Below are positions 12,779 through 25,137 of a stretch of DNA of 64,000 nucleotides, piece by piece. Within the stretch, counting starts at the first letter, position 1, and each line of letters begins with the position of its first letter. Position numbers and translations under genes: made by a program. The DNA comes from Paragordius varius (Eukaryota > Nematomorpha), in NCBI GenBank assembly GCA_964247055.1, contig OZ176053.1, positions 12,462,001 through 12,526,000 on the forward strand, read 5' to 3'. A model generated the notes under the pieces. That model did not search any database. It was given only the letters and a program-made list of their open reading frames with translations, and was not told the origin of the DNA.

Positions 12779-15109
12779 TTAGTTGGCCCTGTCACGCTTC
12801 GCTGTAACGTAGTCTCACCGATAATTATTCCTAATAAATTTCAATAAATAGAGGTAATGGAAATAAAAAAATAATAAAAAACATATTTATTAAAAACAAT
12901 GTCTTTAAATATTCTTTTACGGGTTTTTGCATAGGCTCAAATATTGTTTATCGAAATCGACTATATTTAAACTGTCTCTAATTAAAGTTATATTCTACTA
13001 TCATTGGATTTATTTTAAGATTTTCGTTTTACGAAATCATGGTTAAAAGTTTTATTTTGAAATTGTGTTCACACAGCTGGATCAAGGGATATAAAAAGTA
13101 AATCTGTGGTCCCTTTTTAGGAAAGAATATTACACATTTTCCCCAGAAATGTGTTTACGTATGGCTTCTTATAGTGAAAATTAGCTCCAAATGTATGGCA
13201 TCTAGTTTAAAACCGCTAGACCCCTACCCATAGATCTATGTGAAAAAAGCCCTGAGTTACATTCTTTGCCTTTATGGGGCAAATATTTGGAATCATCTTT
13301 GATACCATCGTCTCATGGGTATTAAAAAAAAATACCTCCTCACTAAATAATCGTGATATGATGGTATTTTTAGGGCATAAAGGCCCCAAATTAACGGCTA
13401 GTTACGAATATTTCGAACTTTAAATGAGCTCATGTGGCATAAGTTTTAAATTAGTTCCAAAACAACGCAATTTCTGCATAGTGGCACAGTTTTTGGCGTG
13501 TAGCTTCTTATCCAAAGGCAGGTATAAAAAAGCGTCGGGCAAAATTTTTGCTTTTATCTGGAATTATCGTGTCCATATGTTCCTATAAGACTCAATTTTC
13601 TCAAATTTGGCTCCAAATGCATGCTGTATCGATATGGTGACGCAGTTTTACGCGGGTAGTCCCCTAACCAGGGGCGAAACAAAAAAACGTTCGATTTTAA
13701 TTTTTGCCTTAATTCGGGTTATACCTGGAATTATGATTGATTCCATATGCTCTTGTGAGATTTTCGAAAAAATGCCTCAAAACTAAAAAGTATTTTATGG
13801 TGGCGCATTTTTCTGGAGGGCCTAATTAAAAGGTAATTTAATAAAACCGCTCAACTTAAATTTTTGCCTTTCTACGGGTAATATTTTAAGATACTATTAA
13901 ACTTTTATGGCCTGATAAGGTTTCTAAAATTTGCCTCAAAAATCACACTGTATCGATATGTTAGCGCAGTTTTTGGCGGTAGCCCCCTACACTGAGGCCA
14001 ATATAAAATAGACGTTCGATAAAAAATTTTGCCTTTATAAGGGAATACTTGGGATCTTCATTCATTCCATATGTTCTCAATAGTTTTTGGAAAAATGGCT
14101 TCAAAACTAAATATTAGTTCAATGATAGCGCATTTTTAGGGCGTAAAGGGCCTATTTAACGGCTTTAAAAAAAACACTTGATTTAAATTTTTGCCATTTT
14201 ATGGGCAATATTTCAGGCCTTTATTAAACTTATATGGCCTGATAAGTTTTCTGAAAATTAACTCCTAAACAACTCAATTTCGATATGGTGGCGCAGTTTT
14301 AGGCGGGCAGCTCTCTTCCCAGAGGCTAATACAAAAAAAGCGCTTGATTGAAATTTTTTCATTTTACGAAGAATACTTGGAATCATGTTTCATTTCATAT
14401 GCTCTCAAGTTTGGAGAAATTGCCTCAAAGCTAAAAAATCATTCTAGGGTGGCGCTTTTTTCGGGGCGGCTAAAGAACCGCACGACCTAAATTTTTGCCT
14501 TGTTACGGGAATATTTTCGGCAGCTATTGAACTCATATGGCCTGATAGGTATTCTGATATTTAGCCCCAAAGGCACGCTATTTTTATATGACGGGTCAGT
14601 TTTAGCGGGAATCTTACCCAGCCAATATAAAATAAACGCACGACTAAAATTTTTGCCTTTAAACAGGGATAAACTAGAATCATCATTGAATTTTTACGGT
14701 CTTCTACCCTGGGCAAATAATAGATTTAAAATATTATTTTTGTGGACTTAATTATTTTGAAAAAAATGGCATACTACGGGGGGAACCGGTAAAAAGAGGG
14801 CCTAAATTAAAAAAGCGAGCCGACTATGTTAGGCGCAATCGAAAATAAGTAAAAAAAATATATTTGAAATCGAATGGTTTAACACGTTTTCGGAAAATTG
14901 TCTCAAAGAAACGATTTTTGTGGACTTTTCAAAAAAACGTTTTTTACACGGGGTGGGCCCGAATTGGAGACCTAATTTTTAAAAAAAGGCGAAGCTATTA
15001 TCGAGGCAGTCATTAATCATTTTATTTTTCGACATTTGGATTTGAATGGGTCTACCGGTTTTCCGGAAACAGATCACAAAACCAGCATTATCCATTATAA
15101 ATATATAGT
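12779..15109 (-). mobile_element. Degraded Helitron-like element with internal repeat array
   Basis: The right end (5' end of the element on the minus strand) matches the shared start TCTATATATTTATAA of this family with one tip change. The left end has TTAG where other copies have CTAG, next to GGCCCTGTCACGCTTCG, the counterpart of the hairpin in the 54293 copy. Between about 13050 and 14760 a degenerate motif (TTGCCTTTATACGGG... followed by a TTGGAATCAT-like string) recurs about nine times, 150-175 bp apart. No transposase frame is visible, so this is a non-autonomous, old copy. It is the longest member in the window (about 2.3 kb). Confidence 0.65.
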
Positions 15110-15406
15110 TTACATTTTTTTCAATGTTTATATATAAAGACAATCGTCATATAATTTAGGAGTCAATAAAATATACTTTATCCGATAATTATATTGGGTT
15201 TAATTTTTAATATTTTCTGAAATTTTTTTTAAAGAATGTCAACCGAATTCATATCAATCGCATTAAACAATGAAAAAATTATATATAAGATTAAGGTAAC
15301 GTTCTATAATTTTGAATAATATTTCCAAATTTATTACTAATTAAATATTGATAGATCATCATTTTTTACATAGTTGATATCAGGAGAGAATTTGCATTGT
15401 AACTTT

Positions 15407-16566
15407 TCAGCTCAATTGTTGTATAACAATCAGGGCCATGAGTATAGAAAGTAACTAAAAATATATGTACAAGCAAAATTTACTGTAAGAATGCATAGTG
15501 CTATCGCTAATCCCGATAATATCACTGCTTTGGAGCGAAACAATACAACTAATTTTGGAAAACAACCCTATAATATATATATAAAGTAAAATGTTAAGTA
15601 TAAACTTGAGAATAAAAAAAGGGCATCCCTATGGCCTCAAGATTTTGACATAGCGTTTTTTGATTTATATCAGCTTTGCTATCACAACACGAAAGTGGGA
15701 TTCGATTTATTTTTTGGGCTTGGCTTTTGCTCCTAAACCAAACCGTATTTTGCCAAAAATTGTAGGAGGGCGGGACAGTGCCTTCATCGATGGCACAGCA
15801 TTTAAGCTCCTGGTGAAGGGCATCCCACGTATTAGTCCAAAACGAATTAACACCATATGCGTTTTGAGCCGTATCTATCATTTTATTTCTCGAAAGCACG
15901 GCAAACTATTTATATATATATAAACAAATTATACAGAATGTTTAAATTTACAACACAACTAAATTTGTTAAAAAAGGCGACCACTATATTTTTAGAAATT
16001 ATTTGATTAAATTGTAAAATACAAAATTGATTGTGTCACCAAAACACATCTCTAGTAAAAATCAATTATAACAATAAATAATAAGTTATATATTTTAAAA
16101 AATCAAGTTAAAACAATAAGCATATAATTTCAATTTTTATTGTAATTTATTTTAATTTTGTAAAAATCTTACCCGATTGTTAAAAACGTATCCCAGAATT
16201 CCGCCAACCAACATGACTAAGAAAACGACCATCAAAATAATTAAATACTATATACGTTAAAAGCATATTACATACTATAATTAATAGGCTTTTGATTTCT
16301 CTAAAAGCCCCAAAACAACCGAATAGCGATATAAGTATCATGAGAATGCTTGTTGCTATTAGGACATAACTTGCATTCAAGTAAAGATTAGTTCCGATAA
16401 TCTCTTTTAAATTTATGTTTGTGGTTATGGCTAAGATGCTAAGAATCAGAATAGTTATCCCACCGACCTATATACAATGATTAGATGGGTAATAACTTAC
16501 AAATAGGATAAAATTGATGATGAAAAGCATATATTTCGAAATTTGACCGCATGTATTGAGAGCCAT
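15407..16566 (-). CDS. Tetraspanin, complete, 6 exons
   Basis: Tetraspanins are four-pass membrane proteins that organise membrane microdomains. Exons in gene order: 16566-16501, 16467-16276, 16247-16173, 15905-15606, 15567-15484, 15454-15407; 765 nt, 254 aa, every junction in phase 0. The start MALNTCGQISKYM leads into TM1; TM2 carries FGCFGAFRE; TM3 ends GGILGYVFNNR. The large extracellular loop holds the CC pair (KCCAI; the usual Gly after CC is Ala), the IPLSCC motif, a further Cys in TLCQ and the last in QGC before TM4. Introns are 33, 28, 267, 38 and 29 nt. The cysteine layout is that of a six-cysteine loop. Subfamily cannot be assigned by eye. Confidence 0.92.
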
Positions 16567-19365
16567 TGGTAAGGAACAGAGAAAAAATTATATTTCTAAT
16601 ATATGCGTATAAATAGATTTAATAATAGAGAAAATCGATATTTATGCTATAAATGGATTATGGAGAGAAATGTCATTGCGCGCTATATTTGTGTGTAAAG
16701 GTAAGAGAAAGAGCCTTTGAAGGTTATATTCATTAGTTTTTTAGTTACTGTTGCTTACCTATAACGTTGATTTCCGCAAATCATTCCATAATGTGTCCTT
16801 TTATGCCAATTTTTTTTCATTACTGTTTTGATTAGTCTAATTTCATATATTATATATTATTTAGTAACAATTTACTTTTAAAACTATTAATATATCATAC
16901 AATATATACCCTGTCTTATTAAATTATGGAATATGTTTTTTTAATAATCATATGCTATGTTAAAAATATAAGGAGTGTAAAAATGCGATATAAAATTCTC
17001 TTCGAAATTTAGTATCCTTAAAACAATTGACAACAACCATAAATAATTTTGAAATGTAACTTATATCATTAAAAGCTTTGTTAGAAATAGATTCTTGGAT
17101 TTAATTGCCTATAATTACTTGGTATTAATCCTTAGGCCATATGCTTTCTTTAACCAAATAAATACGACAGAAAATCATAATCCAAATATTGGCAATGTTT
17201 GAAGCTTTTATATAAATCCTGCCTATAATCTTAGGACGATAAATTTCCCAAATTTAATATTGGATTTGTGTTTTACCAATAAATTTTTATAGGTAAAACT
17301 GAGATGTTGTGCCTTAATCTATTGGTTTATCCATAAAATATACAGTAAATTTTATAAAAAATGGAAAGATTTGTCCATAGCAACACGGTATAGAAAAATA
17401 ATTTCAAACGTTTTATCAAAAACCTTTCGACAGTAATGTAAGAATCAGAAGAATTTTCAATTAACCCTATATGTTTTGAACAAATATCAATCACTCGCTG
17501 TTTGACTATAAATTGTTTTCTGTTTAGAATAAGTAAAACATATTTCTATTGTCTCTAATCTATCAATGACAAATATTTAACATCTAACAAACTTTACAAT
17601 ATACTCCGCTCTAAATAAAGCATTTTTCAGGAGCATCATTTCCGCAACAATGCTTTACATTAATTATATCAGGGCTTCTAACCGGTTTGAAAAGTGGAAT
17701 TGGAACCGGAACCGGGGTTATTCCAATTTTAGAACCGGGTTATACCTTCAATCGGGTTTTCAGTATTATAACCATAAATAATCAATATAAGTCGAAATTT
17801 TCAAAAAAAAGAATAAATATTACTTTAAATTTTATTATTTTTACAAATTTTATCATTTTGTTAAATCTATTATAAATTTTTTCCCATTTAATGCCAGGAA
17901 TTTGTAGTTAAATTAAAATGAGAATTTCATCAACTCTTGTTAATCAAACTCTAATGATAGTCGTATTGTAAGAAGGCTAAACCATTGTATAAAAAGTAGT
18001 TGTTTGAATGAACAGAATGTGTAAATACAGGGGCTGGCGACCGCGCGCCCCATCTTCAAAAATGGAAAATTGCCAAAATTGCATCTTTAGCTGAATTTAT
18101 TGATAATGTTGTTAGATGTTATATGCATTTACTATAATATTTGTGATTTTCTTAAAATTATTTATATATCTCTAAACTCCAATACTTTCCATTTAAATAA
18201 ATTTAATTATTTTCATATAATGTTATAAATTATTTTATTTACATTCCAATACATTCAGATTGGCAGAGCCACTCTTTCATATTAGTTCGCGTAATAACGG
18301 CAAAATCACGTTTCGCAAAATATATTTAAAATTCTAAAAGATTTTTACGTGTATATAAAAGTATATAAATTTGCTATCCATCTTATTTATATTAGGGTAA
18401 AGATTAATACTAAGTTCTTTAAATCTAAAACCACCAAATAAACAGGGTTATTTTAATATACTTTACTATATAAATGCATCCACTGTAAATAATGACAGTT
18501 TTAATACGGCGTAAAAGGTCTAAAGACAGTCTTTTTATAGAGATATGGTTAGGTTTAATTAGTTTTTATCTCCATTTCCTCTGTTTATTTTTAAATTTTA
18601 TGAGAATAATTAAAGTGTAAGGGTCATAAACTATTGTAAAAAATATTTAATTTAAATTAAATGCAATAGTTTAGGTTTAGGAATTTACAATTTGAATAAA
18701 AATTTTGTATACCACTTCGTTTTACTTTCTTGTCCGAGATGACATTTGGGGCTAGCTTTCGACCCCAGAGCATAAAGCTGAATACTGTCTTGATTTTTTG
18801 GTTAAAATTAAATTATTTAAACTTCTTCTAACGTATTATTAGATAAAAAAACTTTATTGACATTTTCAATATCTAGAGTTAAAACTCCAAAAAACGAGAT
18901 AAAACAACAGCTATTATCGAATTTCTGGTATATTGTAATTTGCAGACTTTCCGAAGTTAATTATTTAAATTTTTTGACCTTATGTCTGTTGTGTTAACAA
19001 ATCACCCTTTGAGGTATTTTTATGCCCTGGAGCGAATTTTGAATGTCAAAAAGTATAGCGTGTTCAGCCAAATTTAAAATTATGCTTCCTTTAATTTTTT
19101 ATCGATAATAATGCCACAGGAAAATAAATGCATATTATCGCAAAACATGTTAATAATTAACTTAAAAAGCCCTCGCTATTATCAGAAAAAACTTATATTT
19201 TGATTTTAATATCAGTGTTTCATGTTTACGAGCTGTATCACTTTTCAGAATGTTTGATAACTTTAACTAAACTAACTTTCAAAACAAAAGTTTTTTAAAT
19301 ATCGAAGTTCTGAAATATAAACTACCTCATTATGAGAATTAGGACAAATTAAAGTCAATGAAGTG
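16567..19365. other. Intergenic, no gene recognised
   Basis: About 2.8 kb of AT-rich sequence upstream of the tetraspanin. A frame near 17687 translates a run of GGAACCGGAACCGGG-type repeats and looks like low-complexity sequence. A short GC-rich patch near 18029-18056 stands out from the background but has no assignable function. Confidence 0.4.
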
Positions 19366-19875
19366 TTAACTTGGTTACACCACAGTCATTTCGTCCTTCA
19401 ATTTAAATTGGGGAAGTTGGATACCCCTGGCTTGTTTATAATTAAATAATTCAAAAATATGGAATAAATTTAAACAATGGCGAATTCACTTATATAATAT
19501 TTATTAATCAAAATATGAAGGATCATTCAATAATTGATATTACTTATTCAGTAAAACCAAAAGGTTAAAAATTCAACACGACATGTGTGGATAAAGGTAA
19601 ATATGAAAATAATGCCAAATATGCCACTTTTTCTTTTTATATCACTGTTATATGTGAACTAAATATTAGGTTTTAAAAATGATGCAAAAAAATAGCTTTG
19701 AAGTATTTGATATGGAACTTATTATTCAAAACAAAAATTTATTTAGATATTTCCTTATTTATATAATATTAGGAAAGAAAATTTTTGATTGGAACCGTTT
19801 CTCTCGGTGGGTTTTAAAAAATTAAACTTAAAGATTGTGTGGCGTATTTAGTTATCTCCTAAATCGAAGTGTTAA
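19366..19875. mobile_element. TTAA-flanked MITE, copy 3 (510 bp)
   Basis: This copy is inverted relative to the 7994 copy: the long-ended terminus (TTAACTTGG...CGTCCTTCAATTTAAATTGGGG) is on the left and GAAGTGTTAA on the right. The right-hand GGGGTA/TACCCC box has decayed, so it is older or more diverged than copies 1 and 4. It has no coding frame and lies about 300 bp upstream of the BiP start. Confidence 0.7.
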
Positions 19876-20183
19876 AGATTAATAAAAACTTACTATTTAT
19901 ATTTTATAAAATATGCCAAAAATAATATCAGAATACATTTTTTATTGCAATGATACCCATATATAAATTAAAATTTATTTGGCAGAATATAATTATCAAA
20001 AAAATATACCCTAAAGTTTTGTAAAATGTTTGCTTTATACTTAATTTTGCATAAAATATTTTAATATTATATTGGTTAATTTGTTAACCAATCATATACG
20101 ACCAACTACACAAATTAAATTTCTACATTTAACACACACGTTTTTGCTCTAATCTCCCCAAAAAATATAATTTTGTATCCAAA

Positions 20184-22271
20184 ATGATTTTACGCTTACT
20201 TATATCCTTGTTTTTAGTAAGTTTGGTCAAACTTGAAGAGGAAAAGCCCGGGAAAGCCGTTGGAATTGATTTAGGAACTACATATTCATGGTTTATTAAA
20301 ATATAATTTTTAGTGTTGGAGTTCATACAAATGGTCAAGTCCAAATCATAGCCAATGATCAAGGAAATAGAATCACACCTTCCGTCATCGCTTTTCTTGA
20401 TGATGGAACCCGATTGATTGGAGATGGTGCGAAAAATCAATTGAGCGAAAACCCAGAAAACACTATATGGGACATAAAAAGAATAATTGGAAGGAATTTT
20501 GACGATAAAACTGTTCAGAAAGATATGAAATACTTTCCATATACAGTTAAAATTTTATTCTAAATTGTTTTAGATTAAAGAGAAAAATGGCAAACCTTCA
20601 ATAGTTGTGAAAATGAAAAATGCCGAAAAAACATATACTCCCGAAGAAATATCTGCAATGATTTTAACAAAAATGAAAGAAACGGCAGAAAATTACTTGG
20701 GAACGCCGGTTACAAAAGCTGTCATTACGGTACCTGCTTATTTTAACGATGCTCAACGTCAGGCTACCAAAGACGCAGGGACCATTGCCGGTTTAACCGT
20801 TTTGCGTATCATAAATGAGCCAACGGCAGCGGCCTTAGCCTATGGTTTGGACAAAAAGGAAGGCGAAAAAAACATTTTGGTGTTTGATTTGGGTGGTGGA
20901 ACATTTGACGTTTCTATCCTCACCATCGATAACGGAGTTTTTGAGGTCCTTGCCACGAACGGCGATACACATTTGGGCGGAGAAGATTTTGATCACAATG
21001 TCCTGGATTACTTTATCAAGGAATTTAAGAAAAAGACCGGCAAGGATATATCTGGCAACAACCGTGCCGTTCAAAAGCTTAAACGGGAAGTCGAAAAGGC
21101 TAAGCGAGCCCTCAGTAGTCAACACCAAGTTAAGATTGAAATTGAGTCTTTGTTTGAGGGCGAAGATTTTTCCAGCACCTTAACTCGTGCCAAATTCGAG
21201 GAACTAAATATGCAACTCTTCCGTTCTACCTTAGTCCCTTTGCAAAAAGTGCTAGAAGATGCCGATCTAAAAAAGAAAGATATTGATGATATTGTGCTTG
21301 TTGGTGGTTCCACCCGCATCCCCAAAATCCAACAACTCGTCAAAGACTTTTTCAATGGGAAAGAACCATCTCGTGGTGTGAACCCGGATGAAGCCGTGGC
21401 TTTTGGGGCCGCCATTCAAGCCGGAGTGTTAAGTGGGGAGAAGGGAACTACGGGCGATGTTGTGCTTTTGGATGTCAATCCACTCACCTTGGGTATCGAA
21501 ACTGTGGGTGGCGTCATGACCAAATTGATTCCAAGGAATACAGTCATCCCCACCAAAAAGAGTCAAGTCTTTTCCACTGCCGCTGATAATCAAAATACTG
21601 TCACTATTCAGGTATTTGCACTGTTTCCTATGTCTTAGCTCTATGGGTTTATATTCTTGTATAAATTTTGATTATTTTAGGTGTTTGAAGGGGAACGACC
21701 AATGACAAAAGATAACCATTTATTGGGCAAATTTGATTTGACTGGAATACCACCTGCCCCTCGTGGTGTTCCCCAAATTGAGGTCACTTTTGAAGTCAAT
21801 GCTGATGGTATTTTAGTCGTTTCGGCTGAAGACAAAGGTACTGGCAAATCAGAAAAGATTACAATTAACAATGATCAAAACCGTTTGTCACCTGATGACA
21901 TTGAAAAAATGATAAAAGAGGCCGAACGCTTTGCCGACGAGGACAAGAAAAACAAAGAACGCGTCGATAGCCAAAACGAACTTGAATCCTATGTCTACAG
22001 TCTCAAAAATCAGTTGGCTGAGAAGGGTGATGACAAACTCAGTGCTAAAATTAGTGCGGAGGACAAATCGGCCCTGGAAAAGATTGTTTCTGAAACGATA
22101 ACTTGGATCGATTCCAATAAACAAGCAACGACTGAGGAATACAAGGAAAAGAAGAAAGCCGTTGAAGAAATTGCCCAGCCCATAGTTGCTAAATTGTATG
22201 GCGGAGGAGCTGGTGGCCCGCCCCCTACTCAAGCCCCCAAAGAAGATGAAGAAGATCATGATGAATTATAA
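20184..22271 (+). CDS. HSPA5: ER Hsp70 chaperone (BiP/GRP78), complete, 4 exons
   Basis: BiP folds secretory proteins in the ER lumen and senses ER stress. Exons: 20184-20290, 20314-20545, 20574-21611, 21681-22271; 1968 nt, 655 aa, normal for the family. The N-terminus [15 protein letters not shown] is a signal peptide. The nucleotide-binding signatures are [12 protein letters not shown] (split by a 23-nt intron inside the Cys codon), [11 protein letters not shown] and [11 protein letters not shown]. The substrate-binding domain contains [14 protein letters not shown], and the protein ends in HDEL, the ER-retrieval signal, after an acidic tail. Introns are 23, 28 and 69 nt. The reading is less AT-rich than its surroundings, as expected for a highly expressed gene. 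A polyadenylation signal AATAAA lies at 22385. The symbol is given as the animal orthologue name. Confidence 0.97.
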
Positions 22272-22970
22272 GATAGATGTCTGTTTTTTCCGTTTATCAC
22301 TCCTTTCTTTCCATTTGTAAATATAATGATTGATTGATTGTTTTTATATATATACATAATACATTCTGATTTCCAAAATAGCTCAATAAATTATTTCCAC
22401 ACACACAGACACACACTATATGTGTTTGATAATAAATTTGTATATATATAATGTTTTAGTTTCAGTTACTAATATTAGATAATTGAAGTTTAGTGTGCTT
22501 AATAAAGTTGCTGTTAATATAAGCTAAGGGGAATCTTTAATCCTAGTTTGCGGTTCCAACAAATATCTTCGCGGTTTAAATATTTTGGTTTTTATTTATT
22601 TGAGCCCGATTTCCATATATATTCCATAATATCGTAAATTTTGATTGAAATCCAATTTTTTATTTTTTAAAGATTTTTAAATCTTGGATATCCTGATCTA
22701 AATATTATACATATGATTTTTTTATTAACAAAAAGGTTTTAAAAACAATTTATTTTATACATGTGAAAACACAGCGTGTCAAAACTCTAAATTTCTATTA
22801 TGCTTTAGAGAGCAAGGGGTTTTGAAAATAAAATGCAAAAAAGAAGGCAGTTTACACCGCCCTCATTTATTTCATGGCATTATACAATAGTTAAAAAAAA
22901 TTCATCTTTCAATTTTGTCACGTTTTATTCGGATGAACTTTAAAAGAGCCTGATAAATTTTGGCGTTAAC
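22272..22970. other. BiP 3' flank
   Basis: This holds the BiP 3' UTR with AATAAA at 22385 and a short (CA)n run nearby, followed by AT-rich sequence with no visible gene. Confidence 0.4.
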
Positions 22971-23960
22971 TTATGCGTTCAAATTATATTTTACAAATTT
23001 AAATTTTAGTTTGAAATATGCCTTTTTACTCAAACATTCTTTAGAATTTTTTATTGGCTTTATAAAAAGCGCAGTTATAACGGTGTCACCTTCAAAAATC
23101 ATTGATTTGTTACCTTTTTGGGGGATTTCGAATATATTTTTTTCTCTTTTTAATATTTTTTTATAAACCATTGATACCAGGGTTTACAACTCTAACTTTG
23201 TTTTTAATATGATTGATTCCAATTATTAGATGTTTCTACTAGTAAATTTTAACCATCATATTTCATAGATAAAATCGGTATAAGTTAATTATATAGTAAG
23301 AAAAATTTGTGAAAATTATTGATCTAACTTATTATACTACAAAGGGGCAAAACTTCTCCGACGATTTGCCAGGAAACACGGGAAAAGGAATACATTAGAT
23401 TTATTACAAACTGAAATTTTCCAAAAATTTTATTATTTAGCATAATAAAAATACCGAGGAAAAATTATTATTATTTTTTAATTATTAAATTTAGCACACA
23501 GGCTATAAATTTTGATTACCTTACAATCTTTTTAAAATATTTTGCGCGACCAAGTTTTACAAAAATTTCGTTAAAATAATAATCTGATTTGAAGTAAAGC
23601 ATTTAAATTAAATTAGGCCAATCCATCGTCATCAAATATGTAGTAAAAGAAAAAAGTGTTTTTTTGCCGTGTCTGCTAATTACCTTAAACGTTCCAACAA
23701 AAGTTTCAAATTTGAATCTATAAAATATGCGTTTTTTCGTAATAAATAATTTTAATATAAAACTCAGTCCAGCAAATCTCCAATGTTTGATGACAAATTT
23801 TACAAAAAAGCGGTTGAAATCGCGGGATATAATAAATATCTTGAAAAAATATATATTCTCTGATGATACTTTTAGGTTTAGGCCTACGGGTGATTTGTTA
23901 ATATAAGCATTTTTGCAGTAATTGCTCCGTATAAACAATCGCTTTTGACATATTATGCTA
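22971..23960 (-). CDS. Unrecognised multi-exon gene (exon boundaries approximate)
   Basis: Several minus-strand stretches look coding and are separated by plausible GT-AG introns of this genome's short class. Upstream piece about 23935-23870 encodes NKSPVGLNLK, then a 30-nt intron, then SRDFNRFFVKFVIKHWRFAGL, a 46-nt intron, then SNLKLLLERLR. Further on are EIFVKLGRAKYFKKI (about 23590-23525), FVINLMYSFSRVSWQIVGE (about 23418-23340), and a last piece about 23150-22971 encoding EIPQKGNKSMIFEGDTVITA and a basic C-terminus. An alternative start is ATGTCAAAAGCGATTG near 23951. I do not recognise a family. The last part and the earlier exons may belong to one gene, but I cannot prove the joins. 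Confidence 0.35.
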
Positions 23961-24010
23961 AATATAATTTTAAAAGCTAAATCTGTTTTTTTTAAAAATT
24001 TATAAATATA

Positions 24011-25137
24011 CTAGCGTAAATCTCGTGCTGCTACGCAGCCCGAGGAAGTCCTTCGGACTCTGGGGGGGTTTCGAAGTTTGGATTTGAATGGGTCTACTGG
24101 TTTTCCGGTACCAGATCAGAAAGTGACTGAGAAATCAGTTTTTAGCGGGTAGCTCCTTACCCAACAGCTATCATCAAAGAAATTTGCCTTTTAACAGGGA
24201 ATACGTGGAATCCATATTGAATTTTTACGGTCTCATACCTAGGGCGAAAAATAGATTTAAAAAATTATTTTTGTGGACTTGGTTTTTTGAATAAAATGGC
24301 ATTTTACGGGGGGAGCGGGTAAAAAGAAGGCCTAAATCAAAACAGTGACTCGAATATGTTCGGCGCAATCGAAAATAAGTAAACAAAAATCATATTTGAA
24401 ATCGAATGGTCCAACACGTTCTCCAAAAAATTGACTTAACCCATTTTTCACACGGGGTAGGCCCGAACTGGGGACCTAATTCCAAAAAAGCGCGATGCTA
24501 TTGTCGGGGCATTCATTAATGATTATATTTTTTTGATATTTGGATTTGAATGGGTCTAACGGTTTTCCGGTACCAGATCAGAAAGTTACATGAGGAATCA
24601 GTTTGTAGCGGGTAGCTCCTTACCCACCAGCTATCATCAAAGAAACGCCTGACTAAAATTTTTGCCTTTTAACTGGGGGGAATACGTGGAATCTTTTACG
24701 AATTTTTACAGTCTCATAGCTTGGGCAAAAATATACAATCAAAAAAATATTTTTGTGGACTTTGTTTTTTTTTTGAAAAAAATGGCATTTTACGGGGGGA
24801 GCGGGTAAAAAGAGGGCCTAAATCAAAAAAGTGACTCGACTATGTTCGGCGCAATCGAAAATAAGTAAACAAAAATCATATTTGAAATTGAATGGTCCAA
24901 CACGTTCTCCGGAAAATTGTTTCAAAAACACGATTTTATGGACTTGTGTTTTCAAAAAAACCCGTTTTTCATACGGGGTGGGCCCGAACTGGGGGCCTAT
25001 TTCAAAAAAAGGGCGAAGCTATTGTCGGGACATTCATTAATGATTATATTTTTTCGAAGTTTGGATTTGAATCGGTCTACCGGTTTTCCTGTACCAGATC
25101 ACAAAGCCAGCATTTTCCATTTTTATAAATATATAGA
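24011..25137 (-). mobile_element. Non-autonomous Helitron-like element (1127 bp)
   Basis: Read on the minus strand, the element starts TCTATATATTTATAAAAATG at 25137 and ends GCTGCGTAGCAGCACGAG...CTAG at 24011: a perfect 5-bp GCTGC/GCAGC hairpin, a short spacer, then CTAG. The flanks are A on the left and T on the right, matching insertion between A and T without target duplication. A second hairpin (AGTCC/GGACT) lies just inside. The interior repeats a block containing TGGATTTGAATGGGTCTAC at about 24079, 24541 and 25072. No Rep/helicase frame is present. A LINE 3' end begins at the very next base on the right. Confidence 0.82.

Noticed and set aside
15660-15923. Plus-strand frame opposite the tetraspanin large loop
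   Set aside because: Exact antisense of a cysteine-conserved tetraspanin exon.
17687-17875. Gly/Thr-rich frame
   Set aside because: It arises from GGAACCGG-type low-complexity sequence; no splice context or family match.
20835-21415. Open frames antisense to, or in another frame of, the BiP coding region
   Set aside because: They overlap strongly conserved Hsp70 sequence; such shadows are expected in a long, less AT-rich coding exon.
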